Origin: Pararge aegeria
Taxonomy: Eukaryota; Arthropoda; Insecta; Lepidoptera; Nymphalidae
Direction: 5' to 3'
Assembly: GCF_905163445.1 (NCBI RefSeq)
Contig: NC_053201.1
Coordinates: forward strand, 5,962,001 to 6,026,000
DNA length: 64,000 bases
Each line of letters opens with the position of its first letter. Position 1 is the first letter of the stretch. The notes under the pieces were generated by a model that was not told the origin of the DNA, did not search any database, and saw nothing but the letters and a program-made list of their open reading frames with translations. The position numbers were made by a program, and so were the translations under genes. This document shows positions 33,245 through 45,709 of this stretch, one piece after another.

Positions 33245-33480
33245 CTAGTTCAATCGCCAGATGGAGTTATTTAGGAATTTATCTTTATTCTCTGGTCTGG
33301 TCCGGTTGGAGCGGCTATAGGATGATGTCTAGGTACCATCCAGATGTAGCGTGTCGGTACGATGCCACGTAGAAGCCGATAGGTGCTATACACTAAATAG
33401 CTTAGCCCGCTACCATCTTAGATTGCATTACCACCAGGTGTTGTGGTAGTCACGTAGCCCTTGACAGCTTGTAGTGAAAT
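33245..33480 (+). repeat. SINE-C, decayed
   Basis: 'tctggtctggtccggttgga', 'gtcggtacgatgccacgtag', 'agcccgctaccatcttagat' and 'taccaccaggtg' follow the SINE-C order, with an altered 3' end. Confidence 0.65.
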
Positions 33481-33635
33481 AAACATAGATAGAAAATTGG
33501 ACCAAAATTTTATGCGGATACTATATCTCCTCATTCGCCTTCCTGTACTATTTGTGTGCAGTTAATATCTTATTCCCTCCTGATGTTAATAATTTGAACG
33601 TTGCTGCGTGAAATAGCGACCACCATTCACCACCA

Positions 33636-33745
33636 TCCACAGCTTATTAACGTCCCGCTGGGCACAGGCCTCATCTCTCATAGGAGAGACGATTATCGAG
33701 CATATACCTACCACGCTGCTCGAATGCGTTGGTGAATCACAAACC
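33636..33745 (-). repeat. Repeat L
   Basis: 'gcttattaacgtcccgctgg', 'gcacaggcctcatctctcat' and 'accacgctgctcgaatgcgt'. Better preserved than the copy at 23690. Confidence 0.55.
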
Positions 33746-33749
33746 AGCA

Positions 33750-35990
33750 CAATCGGTATTTATGTTATCTAGAAGATACTTAGTATAGTAACACATCTTT
33801 GTATCGCAAGAACACTTAATAATTTTTTAAACAAAAAAAAGGCAAAGTCGCGGTCAGAAGTAGTGTTTCATAAATACTGTACATTAGTGTTACATGAATC
33901 AGAACCCGGAAGATAAAAAACCTACAAAAAACAAATATCACAACTCGTTAGTCATCCGCGTATCAGTGAATATATTAACAAACAAGATGATCGCATAAAT
34001 AGATAATGTAACCGACTCGGAACCGAATCCAGGACCTGAGGTAATATTTTTCCCATTCATCGATAAACTTGTACGATGATCTAATCCTTGTTAGAGATTG
34101 CGATTAGAATAATTTATGCTGCCATAAGGCTTATGTTTTCCATTAACGATGATAGCAGTTATGTTTATCTGTGAGGTATTAAACAATATAAAATACAATT
34201 AAATGCAATATCCAACAATAGCATCCCGCTTTAGTAAGCATACAGTACGGAAACGGACCAGTTGTTTTGCAGTGATACAACAATCTCTGTTCTCGCACCG
34301 TACCTGACGTCGTGGAATCATATTTCACACCATTTTATTGATAATAAATATATAAGGTAAATTTCTAAAGCATTTGCAAATTGTGAAACATTCTCCCTAC
34401 TTTGGTGTGTGTTTTACCTACAATTTTGATTATGTTTGAGGGTTTTATTAAAAAAAAGCATTTAAATCCGACAGCGAATGGTGAACTCCTCGCAAGGAAG
34501 CATTTTAATGCTACTCAAAATATCCTGGATTACGTTATAGTTATTAGTTTATTAAAAACGTATTGGAGTTTTTATTAAGCACCTTAATGACCAAAGAAAT
34601 TGACAACATAATATATAAACAAAAACTTAAGGCAAATGAGTATGGAATATTAAGGATAGGCCCTAACATTATATTGTCCCATTCACCGTTATAGTGTTCC
34701 CATTTCCTGCCAAAATACGTACCTACACAGGTTAAAATATTTTGTTGAAATTTTGTATTTAATTTTTAAGTAGAACTTTTTAATTTGTTTATGACTTTAT
34801 TTAAAGAATTTGTCACAATAGGATTAGCGTAAAGCGCCATTTAAGTATCCACTTCATATTTTTTTCCTCTTTTTGTGGTTATAACAGGCCCTATTTTTGT
34901 AATTAATTATAAATGTTCTTCTAATTTCCTCATTTCTTGAGATTTTCAAAATAAAATGAGAGTTAAGTGGCATTGCAATGTTTAAGTTTCAATATAGTCC
35001 GTGAAGTCGAATATCGAAGGCGTAATGTTTATGAATTAACGTTGTTCGTTCCCCGTTATGCCTGCGGGGTTTTTCTATACGTAAGTACATTTGTTACCCA
35101 ACTATATGATTGCTAAACTGTGATAAGACTATGAAATACTGCAATGATAAATTGGTAGGTATGATTTTAATAAATATTAAGTTTAAAATACATCGGTTAG
35201 TAATAATTACATAGCATCGAGTTATTCGGCGCAAAAAGACGGAATGCTCGTATATAAAGCATTCATATTTAGAGAAAGCTAATGAATTGATAAAAGGTAA
35301 ATAAAATTTATTAACTCTTAATTTATTTGACGAGTCTCGGCTCATTAATTAAAGTCGTGCATGCGTCGAATTTTTCATATACTTTGAGTAATTAAATTAA
35401 AATGTGAATGAATAAAACACAGGGACTTTTATATCGTCCCAGTTAATCTTCCGAATGTCGGCTCTACATTGGTAAGAAAATTTACAAAAACATAACTGAG
35501 GCAATAAAAACGATAGTTTGGTGTATAAGAAGCATCCTATACACAGTGCAAGCGGCGCGGTGCGGTGGTGGCATCAATTCTGTCAATTCCCATAAGAACT
35601 AATTTGATCAGCTGTTTCCATATCTCTTAGTGCAGAAATTAATGTTTAAATATTTCATCGCGGGTTTAGGAAACTTTTGTTTTTGCTGTAGATTTGATAA
35701 AAGAGGTCGATTTTCCACAATAAAAAAAAACAGTGTGTGTATCTAAAATAATGACACTAAGGATATTTGAATCAACATCCCAGATCGAGAACGGTATAGA
35801 AATAAAATTAGTTGGACTTGGCATTTAGTATTCCAATAAATACGATGGTATTTATGATTGATGAATAGAGTTTGGATATTCAGATGATATTTACCGAAAG
35901 TTACTGTCCTATTAAATTGTTTATGGCGTTATAGAAGCTATTGGAAATGTCTATGAACATAAGTACTTAAATTGAAACGGCTTAAGACAC
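33750..35990. other. AT-rich DNA, no gene recognised
   Basis: Over 2 kb without a recognised repeat or exon. A small GC-rich patch ('gcaagcggcgcggtgcggtg') lies at about 35548. It is among the more unique-looking parts of the window. Confidence 0.4.
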
Positions 35991-35992
35991 CA

Positions 35993-36240
35993 GCAAGGCT
36001 AGCATGGGCAGGAGACAATTATATCTCCGGGGAAAAGACACAAATTTATCTTCTCCTACAGCTTTACCAACTCTCAGAGCACTGAAATAATATCCAAATA
36101 ATATATGTGTAATAATAAACAGGGGACAGGCCCCTATTTCATGTTCACGTGCTTTAACAGGTGGATACGTTAATCATATCTCTTGTGAGGGGATATAATC
36201 GGGGGATATAATTTTTATCCCCTGCCCGTGCTAGCCCTGC
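35993..36240. mobile_element. MITE with 20-bp terminal inverted repeats
   Basis: Ends 'gcaaggctagcatgggcagg' and 'cctgcccgtgctagccctgc' are inverted with two mismatches, enclosing 208 non-coding bases that contain further 'ggggatata' motifs. Confidence 0.75.
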
Positions 36241-36705
36241 AGGAGGTATCTTCGCGCTGTTTAAGTCTTAATATAAGGCTGAAGTAGACATCCGTTAATG
36301 TACCCGTATTTATACAAAATACCTATCTTGAAACTACAAACAACTTGTCAACTTGTAAACATTAGCAGTGGCTCAAATAAATAATATATTTATTACCAAG
36401 TATTTCTTGTAAAGTATTCAATAAGAATTATCATGGCGCATTTGTTATCCCACTTCATTAAAAGTTCTGTTACATAATATAAGTATGTATAAGTTCATCC
36501 GATTGTATCATCGGAAGTCCAAATTTCCATAAAATCCCAAAATCAGGGGCATTTTTCTTGTGTAAATTACATAAATATTGTAAAGGCAAACTTGCATACC
36601 ATGATTTCTTTATTTATCAGAATCGGCAGATTTACTTTTGTATTTTTTTTGTTATTACAAGCCGGTCTCAAAACGGCTACAAGCTTACAAGCTAAATATT
36701 ATAAT
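36241..36705. other. AT-rich DNA, nothing recognised
   Basis: No element ends or exon-like open frame. Confidence 0.4.
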
Positions 36706-36946
36706 ATAGAGGTTGGCGCAGTGGGCAGCAATCCTGCTTTCAAATTCAAGGCTGTGGGTTCGATTTCCGCAACTGGAAAATGTTTGAGTAATGAACATGT
36801 AGGTTTTTCAGTGTCTGGGTGTTTCTCTGTATATTATAAGTATTTATGTGTATGATTTTCATTAGCTGTCTGAGTACCCATAACACAAACCACGCTTGAT
36901 GGCGTTGTATGTATTGTCGTAGTATATTTATTAATTTATTTGCCAA
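36706..36946 (+). repeat. SINE-A, near full length
   Basis: A box 'gaggttggcgcagtgggc', B box 'gtgggttcgatttccgc', body 'cagtgtctgggtgtttctct', end 'gtattgtcgtagtatattta' with an AT tail. A few bases of the 'acgcttactttgggg' block are deleted. Confidence 0.85.
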
Positions 36947-37321
36947 ATATTACCTACCGATAAATATGCCAAGGAATATATGATCGCCATTGATAAAGTA
37001 AAATACAGTTCGTTGTTTAAAACAGGAAAAAGTTTACCATATTTTCTGCAGCTGTTTAACCTTATTATTAAACGCAGTTTTATAGTTTACGCTATAAATA
37101 AAGAAGGTTTCAGCAGGTGGAACCATTTTGTCCCTACAGGAGCTAGAAATTGTCTTTTATAATACAAGCTAAATTATTAACTTCCGTTATGTAACAAAAC
37201 ATAAACCTAAACGAACTTAGACTATAAGAAAGGGATGGTGACCCATAAACGATTAACATACTTAAACAATAAGGACCTAAATTACGAGTAAATTTTATAT
37301 TTCAGACGAATTAAATACTGA

Positions 37322-37460
37322 CTAATACTGGCCGTAGGCCGTAGTCCACCACGCTGGCTAAGTGCGGATTACACCTGTTTCAAATGCCTTTGAGAACATT
37401 ATGGAGAACTTTCAGGCATGCACGAATCCTCACGATGTTTTCCTTGACCGTTAAAGCAAA
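37322..37460 (-). repeat. SINE-B, partial
   Basis: 'ggccgtagtccaccacgctg', 'aatgcctttgagaacattat' and 'ggagaactttcaggcatgca' followed by 'aaagcaa'. A (CT)n tract follows at about 37466-37484. Confidence 0.75.
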
Positions 37461-37599
37461 TGCTTCTCTCTCTCTCTCTCTGGTCGTTCCTTCATCACTG
37501 AAGATCGTGGTCCTGGTGAGATCTCAACTTCGCGTTGGTAAACTGTCTCGATCAACTTCTGTTGGAGGCCATTTTTGTGATTTGATAGAAGCGGTCTGA

Positions 37600-37695
37600 A
37601 TTTGATTTTTGCAGCTGGTCTGCCCATCTTGTTGGGGACCGGCCTCTAGGTCTTTTGCCTTCGGTGTTGCCCGTAACTATAACTTTTTCCAGGCT
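37600..37695 (-). repeat. RTE-type LINE fragment
   Basis: 'gctggtctgcccatcttgtt', 'gggggacc'-like sequence and 'ggcctctaggtc' resemble the antisense of the RTE C-terminal region at 26280-26330. Short and diverged. Confidence 0.4.
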
Positions 37696-38039
37696 ATCAT
37701 ATTACAGAAACGTCAACTGCTTACAGAAACTACAAAAAATTGCAGGTGCGTGTCGGGGATCGGTTCCGGTCCTTTCCAAAGGAAAGTTAACCAATAGGCT
37801 ATCGCAACTCTTATAAATGTATATTATGCATTTGGAATTTAATTTAGTAATTCTAATGCTTTTTATAACGGCGTTTTTTTTGTAGAGCAACTGAGATACT
37901 AAGTACACTGCTCTTTTCAAATACAGATACATTGATCTACCAAACTCTGTAAGCATTGGATATGTTCAATAACACTTCGTCATAAATATCCGTTGTAATA
38001 TATTTACGTTTATACCTTAATTTATGTTCTAAGAACGTA

Positions 38040-38420
38040 AATATAATACCATATACCACAATATGAACATACAGTTCATATAAGTTTATTTAACTTTAAT
38101 TTTTGAAGTGATTCTTCTTTAGAATCGTTGTGCCGGCAAAGAATGAGACAGAAATAAACATACTATTTTATCTGTTTTTTTCCTATTTAAGTCACCAAGG
38201 AAACCGAATAATATCTAGATAAAGATACAAACACATAAATGTATATAGGACAGAGTGAGATAGAAAACATTATACATTTTTTTACCTATTCTAGTTACCA
38301 TGGAAACTAAATAATAAACCTCACATTTATACTAATAGTTCTGATACTCTACATCTACCTCAATCTCTCGTAGGCTACTTTTCAGAAGTTACACTTCCGC
38401 CGTGTGTGAATAAATTGCAC
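38040..38420. repeat. Unclassified repeat with internal duplication
   Basis: The segments 38143-38210 and 38257-38313 share 'gagacagaaa'/'gagatagaaa', a T-tract, 'cctattt'/'cctattc' and 'ccaaggaaacc'/'ccatggaaact'. It looks like a duplicated module of a dispersed element. Confidence 0.45.
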
Positions 38421-38994
38421 AGGATTTTTTATTATATATTTTTTTACTTTACGCACTATTCACTTTCCACCATTATTTCGACTTCGCATGCTCGGGTTAC
38501 TTTTAAAAGATCAGTTTTAGTATAAGATCGCTTTTACACCCTAGCACTAAGTACTGTTACCTACGTTTTTCCTTCTGTTTCGTTGCAATAAAGTTTTTCT
38601 ATTCTATCAAGGTTACCTACACAACAAAATGCCACATCCACATCTACGTAGTTCGACATGATTGTTAGCCATTACGCCCTACCAGAACTAATGCACACCT
38701 TATCATAATTTGAATCGACATTCGGATGACTTTTGGATGACAAACCAGTGTTTTCTTATACGGTTATTAATTTTTGAGCCGAGTACGATTCGTTTAAATG
38801 GTTACATTATAGCGGTTCAGTGAACTTGGAGACATTTGGAACATTTGGGATTCCGCGGCCTTGGTACCAGTGCCGTGCACTTCATACATGCACAAAATCA
38901 CTGCCTACTCTAAAAATACAAATGTCTTTTGTATGCATACCCTGGTAAGAAACCCAGTGGACGCCACTGCTTGATACGTGCTTCGAGCAGTATT

Positions 38995-39130
38995 AAATAG
39001 TAGTAGAGCTTTTTGTGACAGAGCTTATCCGGGGAAGTACTACCGCCATGATTCATTATGCTACAAAGCAGAATTAAAACAATGCTGTGTTCCGGTCTGA
39101 AGGGCATGGGGTTACCGGTGTAATTACAGG
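38995..39130 (+). repeat. Repeat K
   Basis: 'tagtagtagagctttttgtg', 'cttatccggggaagtactac', 'aatgctgtgttccggtctga' and 'ggtgtaattacaggcac'. The longest copy in the window. Confidence 0.7.
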
Positions 39131-39149
39131 CACATGAGTTCTCTCTTTT

Positions 39150-39595
39150 CTTGCTTTTCTTTATTTTCTTTTTTGTTGGTTGGCTTGAACCGGCTCCCCG
39201 CTGGATAGCTCCAGCTAGTCTCCAGCACCGACGCAATGTTGCCTGTTTATCGGTTTTTTACCGGATATACTTCGGTGAGTGTGCTCAGGAACTTCACAAT
39301 CTTATTCCTACTTCCCCATTCTACCACAGAACAGCGAGACACCGTGAGCGTGGCATCCTTATGTAGTTGATATTCTATCAACACGCACGAAACGTTTTTT
39401 ATCCACGTTTCTGATACGTGCCGCTAAGATGTGGAACGCCCTCCCGGCGACTGTGTTTCCTGCCACTTATAATTTGAGTACCTTCAAGGCTAGAGTGAAT
39501 AGGCTTTTTCTAGGCAAGCGTGCTCCAACCTAGACCTCATCATTGCTTTCTAACGCGCATGATTGTCGTCAAGCGCTGGCCTATCGTTAATAAAA
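39150..39595 (+). pseudogene. LINE protein C-terminal fragment
   Basis: Translation shows RRNVACLSVFYRIYFGECAQ, then TSPFYHRTARHR and, after frame breaks, RAAKMWNALPATVFP and STFKARVNRLFLGKRAP before a stop. The order 'YRIY.GEC', 'HRTARHR', 'WN.LP..VFP', 'FK.RVNR' is the C-terminal region of a lepidopteran LINE reverse transcriptase. A related fragment is at 43825. It would once have been the 3' end of an autonomous element; upstream reverse transcriptase is absent and the frame is broken. Confidence 0.8.
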
Positions 39596-39672
39596 AATAA
39601 AAAGGTACATGAGTTAATCAAAGTCTTAATTGTTAGGTGTTCTGATTCAAGAGTAAAGTTTTTAAATTATTC

Positions 39673-39950
39673 GATGGCCGGTGGGCGCAGTGTGCAGCGA
39701 CCCTGCTTTCTCAGTCCAAGGCCGTGAGTTCGATACCCACAACTGGATAATGTTTATGTGATGAACGTGAATGTTTTTCAGTGTCTTTGTTTTCATCTGT
39801 ATATTATATGTATTTATGTGTATTATTCATGAAAATATTCATCAGCTATCTTAGTACCCTTAACACAAGCTACGCTTACTTTGGGGCTAGATGGCGATGT
39901 GTGTTGTGTCGTAGTATATTTATATTTATTTTATTTAATTAAAGATTATT
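39673..39950 (+). repeat. SINE-A, full length
   Basis: Head 'ggccggtgggcgcagtgtgc', B box 'gtgagttcgatacccac', body 'cagtgtctttgttttcatct', 'acaagctacgcttactttgg' and tail from 'gtcgtagtatatttat'. Confidence 0.9.
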
Positions 39951-41285
39951 TGATGATTGATAAACATGTCCATTGGTTATTCATGGCATTTACTACTAAC
40001 CACTCTTGTCAAAATATCAAAATTCCGATTCAAATATCCAGAATAATATACTATCATATGGATGGGTATCATAGAAATCGTCTAGACGCCATATCTACAC
40101 AGTGTTCCATAAACACGGGCACAAATACAATTTGCATACACCAACGATTCAATAACTTGGTATAATCACACAATTAATTTCACCACTTGCTATGTTCCCT
40201 TATCAAAGTCATCTAAGTCCATAGTGGTCGGGTCATCGACGCATTTAACTCGAATCTATTGTTTGAACCAACCTAACTATAAAAGTCACGGTGCTTCCAT
40301 ATTGGCATATTGCGAACCGTACATAGTTCGAACCTAATGACCTATGACATTTCAACCGATACCTCCGTCCCGCTCGTTTCATGTATGCTAAAGGCGTACA
40401 GAATAATACAATATCTTTGTTTTGTTCGATTTATAAGTGGCTAGGATTCCGAATATCTACTGTTTCTCATATTGTTTCTTTAGTAGCGACGCGGTGTTTG
40501 TTTTTGTTGGGAATGACAGTATAAAGCGGGGACACATACGCAACACACCACGCGTGTTGAGTCAAAAAAAATCTTAGCACTTTGATTGCTCAGAAATATA
40601 TTAATATTTTAGAGCACGCGACGTCGTTTTGTAAGGCGTTACTGTGAGCATACATACTAGAGATTTGTCCTAACCTTATATCTAGTTTAATTAATATAAA
40701 ACCAACCCATTGCTTAAAGATTTGATTTACTTATACTGTATTTATTTTATTCAACCTTTTGTATTCAAGAAAGCATTTAATTTAAATATCACGAAATTCC
40801 CATCAAAATTATTTGCAAGATTCTTGTTCAGAACTTAATATCTACTGAACATTTGGGTATTATTTTTGTATAACCATCATTATAAGTTTTACTATAAAAA
40901 AGTAAAGTAAACCAAACTAGTCCGTCTTTTTATAAGATGTTATCTCAAAAAGGGCTAAACGTATTTATTAAAATTAACACTTAACTATAGACGTTCTTTC
41001 TTAGAAGGTATCTTAATATATTAGTAAATTAACTTGAAGCTATTCGAGCAACGCCGAGGCGTTTAAACTAGCTTAAAAAAATACAGAAAACTGGTACGTC
41101 ACACAATGTACACCCGCATTTGGTACAGATAAATGCCCGTAGAAAATCGTCAAATTTTTGAAATAGCTCTTGTAGCTTGTCTGGGCCAGGTTTTCTTAAA
41201 AGGCTTTGTGATTTAGAGCGCGACCGTATACGGGTTATCGATGGCTAAATAACTAAGAGCCAGTTTAAGTTCTGTGGTCAAAATT
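39951..41285. other. No gene recognised
   Basis: Mostly AT-rich. A mixed-composition block lies at about 40320-40660 without a motif or repeat match. Confidence 0.35.
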
Positions 41286-41339
41286 GATTTATTGTGTCCC
41301 ATAACTGTACTATGTATTTTGCTAATAAAATTAACTGTA

Positions 41340-41772
41340 GCTTTATGGAGGGGTGTAAGGGGGAGGCTAGTACCAGTCAGCCTCCCAAAATGCCAACCTC
41401 ACCTGCACGTGGTGCACCCTGCCGTCTAACCGACGAGGCTCTGGCGACCGACAAGTGGCGGTATAACGACTTCAAATTGGCTAGACTGAATAAATGGCAC
41501 AGACCGGTGTCGGGCAGCAGCGACGCCGGTGCGATCAGTCTAGCCCTGCGATGACCAACCCGCCTGCCCAGCGTGGTCATTACCGGGCAAATCTTTGTAC
41601 GAATGGAGAAAAGAAAGCCACAGCCCCTAGTCCCCGGCAGCCCCGCTATTCCTGGCTATGGTAACGGCGGGGCAAGGGGTGTCAAGACCGTGCATTGTGG
41701 AACTCCCTACAAAAGACCTATGTCCAGCAGTGGACGTCCATTGGTTGAGATGATGATGATGATGATGATTAT
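41340..41772 (+). mobile_element. RTE-related element, internally deleted
   Basis: GC-rich 5' part ('tgcaccctgccgtctaaccg', 'gtggcggtataacgacttca', 'tgcccagcgtggtcattacc') joins directly to the RTE 3' end ('aactccctacaaaagaccta', 'ccagcagtggacgtccattg') and finishes in a (GAT)n tail at about 41748-41769. This is either a deleted RTE LINE or an RTE-driven SINE. No reverse-transcriptase coding remains. Confidence 0.7.
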
Positions 41773-41829
41773 GGTGGAAACACATGTTCAACGCTCCAGC
41801 CGGACCGAGGCATTATGTTGACACTACTC

Positions 41830-42430
41830 TTGTATCTTGCGATTTGCAGAATTCATTCAAAATTAAGCGGCTAATACTCTATAAGTTTTGACATTTTACA
41901 TGGCACCGACTTCAAAATGTTGTAGAAAAAATATATTTCTTGCTTTTTAGTTTTAAACTTCCGTTTTTAGTGACTCAACTATCGTTTGGGAGGACAAATT
42001 CTACCGAGAAAAAATTCAGAATTTGCTGGTTCCTAACATCATTGTTTTTCTGTAGTCAAAAAAAAATAATTATCCCGAAATCTTTTCGGGTTATAGTTAT
42101 TTATAAAAAAAATCCATTAGTATAAACTGCAAAGACCACGTCTTAGTTAGTGATAAAAAGTCCTGAAATAGGTTTTCAATATACATACTTACTAACCAAA
42201 ATACATTAGTTATATCATTAAATCCTTCTTTCATAATTCTATTGTACTTCATACGGTCATCAAAGCGAACAAAATTCATTCCGTTTTGATTTCCGTTGTG
42301 CAACGGACGTACAAGTAAAAGTAACTCTGCAATAACTTTACAAACATTCGCTTATCGATTAGATATGTAAATTCAGGCCGAAATAGTCACTAGATAGAAC
42401 TATATCTTTATAGTTTACACAATCTAGGCG
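41830..42430. other. AT-rich DNA, nothing recognised
   Basis: No supported feature. Confidence 0.35.
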
Positions 42431-42436
42431 TCGCCT

Positions 42437-42673
42437 CTACGCAACTAGATGGCCATAAATTATAAAGGCACTAAAACAAACTGTATGCAAAAGGTATTTA
42501 TCCCTTCGCCAACCAAGTGGGATATTTAGACCCGAATTAAACCAAATTTGTGGTTCTCTCACAGACGCTGCACTAGGTCCAAATCTGTTTTGTAGTAAAA
42601 ATTTTAAAATGTATCGTATTTCTTCATTAGAATCACTCATCTTCACAGTACGAAAAACAAATAAAAATCGCAC
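42437..42673 (-). pseudogene. mariner transposase N-terminal fragment
   Basis: The minus-strand frame contains SNEEIRYILKFLLQN, then FGPSAASVREPQIWFNSG. This matches the first helix-turn-helix region of mariner transposases ('IRYIL.F....' and 'FGP..VS....Q.WF..F'). About fifteen residues between these blocks appear to be deleted, and the catalytic DDD region is absent. It would have bound the inverted terminal repeats of its element. A dead remnant; terminal repeats were not located. Confidence 0.55.
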
Positions 42674-42679
42674 ATTTTC

Positions 42680-43820
42680 CTAATTTAAATTTGGAGTTAT
42701 CTTCTTTAAAATTTAAACTTTTACTGATATAAAAACCAGCCTGATACAAATAGTATAGCCAAAGACATTTTATTACAAGTTTATATGCGATTTTATTACA
42801 AGTTTAGATTTGATTACTTACGAAATGAGTTTTTCCCGAACCTAATATGTAGAAATATAACTTATTTTTTAAACACGGACCATGGTTTTTGAAAACATGG
42901 TGAAAATGTTGACTTTGGAGGTGATATTAAATGTGAAAATTTACATTTAAGTACGGTACGTACTTGTTTATCATTTATAACCTTCCATATCATTTTTCTT
43001 ACAAGTAGTCTTATCATGAAGACTAGGTCGTAGAATTGTAACCGGCTATAATACCGTCTTAGTATACCCATGCCAACTACTCCGTATATTATAACATGGA
43101 TGCATTATAATTCTTAACTTAAGGAGATCTCATTGTTACTTAGATTCATCAAGCCAATGAGGATTAGACAGTCGCGAAAGTAATAGATACCTAATAAGTT
43201 TCACTGGGGTCCATTAGACCGCATTAAGTTCATTTAAGTTTTTATTACTTTGATCTGTAAAAAATATTCATGTAGGTAGATACTAAACGAATACACGTTA
43301 CAAGACTTTTGACAAATAATAGCATAAAAATTATACACCAAAATGTGTCCAATCACCGGGCCAAAGTGGATGTAATCATTTTAAATATACGCCCTTAGTA
43401 CAAAATTATTGAGACGCCGAACACTGTAATTTGTTCTTTGATCGTAAAACGATGTGTACATTCCTTATAAAATGTTGGGGTGTGTCAAAATTATATATAC
43501 TATTTTCACTTTTGGTGTATATGCGATATGGTATATAATTGCATAGAAGTTTTGAACACGGTGTTAAATAGTTGCAGGGTGTCCATTGATTTGTCAATGG
43601 TGATCATACAGAAATGAGTATTGGGTGTTTTTTTAATCAATTCGTATGGAAAGATTATGAACTTTTTCACACGTTCTGCGAGTGGACTGGATAACGGTAT
43701 GTTATATGAACAGGTACTAATTGTTTGTTTTATTTATTTATACTCTTTATATGTACAATACAAAATTTTAAGAATCAAAAGGAGAAGCAGCTTTGTAGTA
43801 GTAGGATAGGTAGGATTTGA
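42680..43820. other. AT-rich DNA, no gene recognised
   Basis: Includes a small direct repeat of 'attttattacaagttta' at about 42767 and 42791. Otherwise nothing recognised. Confidence 0.4.
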
Positions 43821-43824
43821 TCTG

Positions 43825-44090
43825 ATTCCCCCCTCGCCTTTTTACCATCGAACCGCGAGGCACCGTAAGGATCTGCATCCCTACGTGGTCGATATACCGC
43901 GGACGCGTACTAAGCGCTTCGCATCTTCGTTTCTGATCCGCACCGCTAGTATCTGGAATGGCCTTCCTTTTCCCCAGTACCTGCAATATGAGTACCTTCA
44001 AATCAAGAGTGAATAGGCATCTTCTAGTCAAGCGCACTTCACCTTAGGCTGCATCTCACCTCAGGTGTGATTGCAGTCAAGCGCTCGTCT
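43825..44090 (+). pseudogene. LINE protein C-terminal fragment
   Basis: The + strand reads HRTARHRKDLHPYVVDIPRT, then RFASSFLIRTASIWNGLP. A frame shift follows, with STFKSRVNRHLLVKRTSP before a stop. It is related to the fragment at 39150-39595 but from a different part and better preserved. Confidence 0.8.
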
Positions 44091-44094
44091 ATAG

Positions 44095-44190
44095 ACATAA
44101 AAAAGGATACAAAATGCGGTCTTATCGCTTAATAGAGATCTCTGCCAGGCAACCTAAGAGTAAGGAAAATAAAAAGAAAATATAGGTATA
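44095..44190 (-). repeat. Repeat D
   Basis: 'aggatacaaaatgcggtctt', 'atcgcttaatagagatctct' and 'gccaggcaacctaagagtaa' match 18840 and 47285. It lies directly after the LINE C-terminal fragment but in opposite orientation. Confidence 0.6.
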
Positions 44191-44309
44191 TTATTATGTC
44201 TTCCATATATACCTACCTGTTTTCTTTTTTACATACGACTAACTATATAACCATTATTGTATTATGTATTGCAGTTAGTACTTATTGAACAAAATAAGAG
44301 GCGACTAGG

Positions 44310-44425
44310 GAAACATAAAGCAGAACAGGCAGTCCTACCATCTACTGCAATCACCAACCCATCTGCCTAGCGATAATTATGGGCAAACCCTCCCATTCGA
44401 AGAGGCCTTCAATCCAGTAGTGAAC
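44310..44425 (+). repeat. Repeat J / RTE-type fragment
   Basis: 'atctgcctagcgataattat' and 'gggcaaaccctcccattcga' are the reverse orientation of the 'gggtttgcccataatca' block of repeat J and resemble the 5' part of the element at 41340. Confidence 0.5.
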
Positions 44426-44599
44426 TATTTAGGTCATTTTTAAAATAAGAACACCAATTGCCTAACTCCCGGCTTGTAATGCAAATGTCATGACAGAAAA
44501 ACCGCGCGATTTCACGAAAGAAACGAAAATAGAACTCTTAATCTGTAGTCGAACGCGATATCTTCTAGATCAACGAGCTGTATATCAATATAGCTGCCC

Positions 44600-44805
44600 C
44601 GCTTTCGTAGCGAATCAGGGATGTTATCGGAAGCGCTAGTTGACTGCTTCTATGACACAATGCGCAAAAGATGGGGCTCCCTGGTGCAAGGGATGCGGGA
44701 GAGCACCAACAGCATCCTGAAAATGATTGCTGGCAGGTTGAACTGCAGGTTTGTGAGTCAATGCTGTGCTATCATATATTCAAATGCATTGGAGCGGCAG
44801 TGATT
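44600..44805 (+). pseudogene. LINE reverse-transcriptase C-terminal fragment
   Basis: The frame from 44621 gives MLSEALVDCFYDTMRKRWGS and then MRESTNSILKMIAGRLNCRF. The pattern 'F..MRKR..SL......S.N.IL.MIA..L' is familiar from the C-terminal end of lepidopteran endonuclease/reverse-transcriptase LINE proteins. The fragment is short, without the polymerase domain, and is followed by a SINE-B. Confidence 0.55.
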
Positions 44806-44817
44806 TGCATATTCAAA

Positions 44818-45115
44818 TCATCATCATCGTCACATCAACCCCGGCCCACTACACGGCACGGTTCTCTTCCAACAAAATGAAGGGGTTATGGCTGCAGTCC
44901 ACCACGCTGGCCCAGTGCGGATTGGTGGACTCCACATACCTTTGAGAACATTATGTAGAACTCTCAGGCAAGCAGGTTTCCTCACTTTGTTTTACTTCAC
45001 CGTTTAAGCGAGTGATATTTTTATTATTTGAAACGCACATAACTTAGCAAAATTAGAGGTGCGAGCTGGGATTTGAACTTCGCCCCCCTAAAGTGAAGGC
45101 GAGTTGAAACCCATT
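44818..45115 (-). repeat. SINE-B, near full length
   Basis: 'atcaaccccggcccactaca', 'ccaccacgctggcccagtgc', 'tttgagaacattatgtagaa', 'acgcacataacttagcaaaa' and 'gctgggatttgaacttcgcc' cover tail to B box; the last bases of the tRNA-like head are lost. Confidence 0.85.
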
Positions 45116-45554
45116 ATCTTTTAGTTATATAGAAATAATGTATTTTTACTAACACAAAATATGATGAGCAATATCTGAAACATAAATTATTATTAATATC
45201 ATTATATACCAGCAGTATTTTAGACAACTCAAATTCGATTGGTCGTGAATGTGTGATTTTTAAATATTTTAGCACACCATATTAGGTTCGGAAATCTGTA
45301 TAATTTATCGCCTGCCATAGAAAGAGTAACCAATCGGAGGCATCGTTTAACTCCGGTTACACCATAAACATAAACAGGTGATCTAAAATATTTGATACAT
45401 AACCATGGCGTGAACCCAATATTTTAAATGTTTGCATGCTTCCAGAGCGACCGCTAAAAGGCTCCTAAGGTCTGCTATTTATCATGCACTCAAAAATAAA
45501 CATTTCACATAATATTGTAATAGAATGGATTTAAGAGAATTCTGTTTTCAAAAT

Positions 45555-45705
45555 AGGTTAAGGCCGTAGTCCACCACGCTGGCCTAGCTGATTGGTGGAC
45601 TACACACACCTTTGAGAAATGTTCATAATGTTCATAACTTAGAAAAGTTAGAGGTGCGTGTGTACACGGCTTTACAGTTAAACGGAGGTTGGCCTAAGTC
45701 TTGCA
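45555..45705 (-). repeat. SINE-B, internally deleted
   Basis: 'ggccgtagtccaccacgctg' and 'acacctttgagaa' followed directly by 'ataacttagaaaagttagag', with the middle missing. Confidence 0.7.
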
Positions 45706-45709
45706 TCCT

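Noticed and set aside
41377..41580. GC-rich open frames on both strands as host exons
   Set aside because: The sequence joins directly to an RTE 3' end with a (GAT)n tail, so it belongs to a mobile element.
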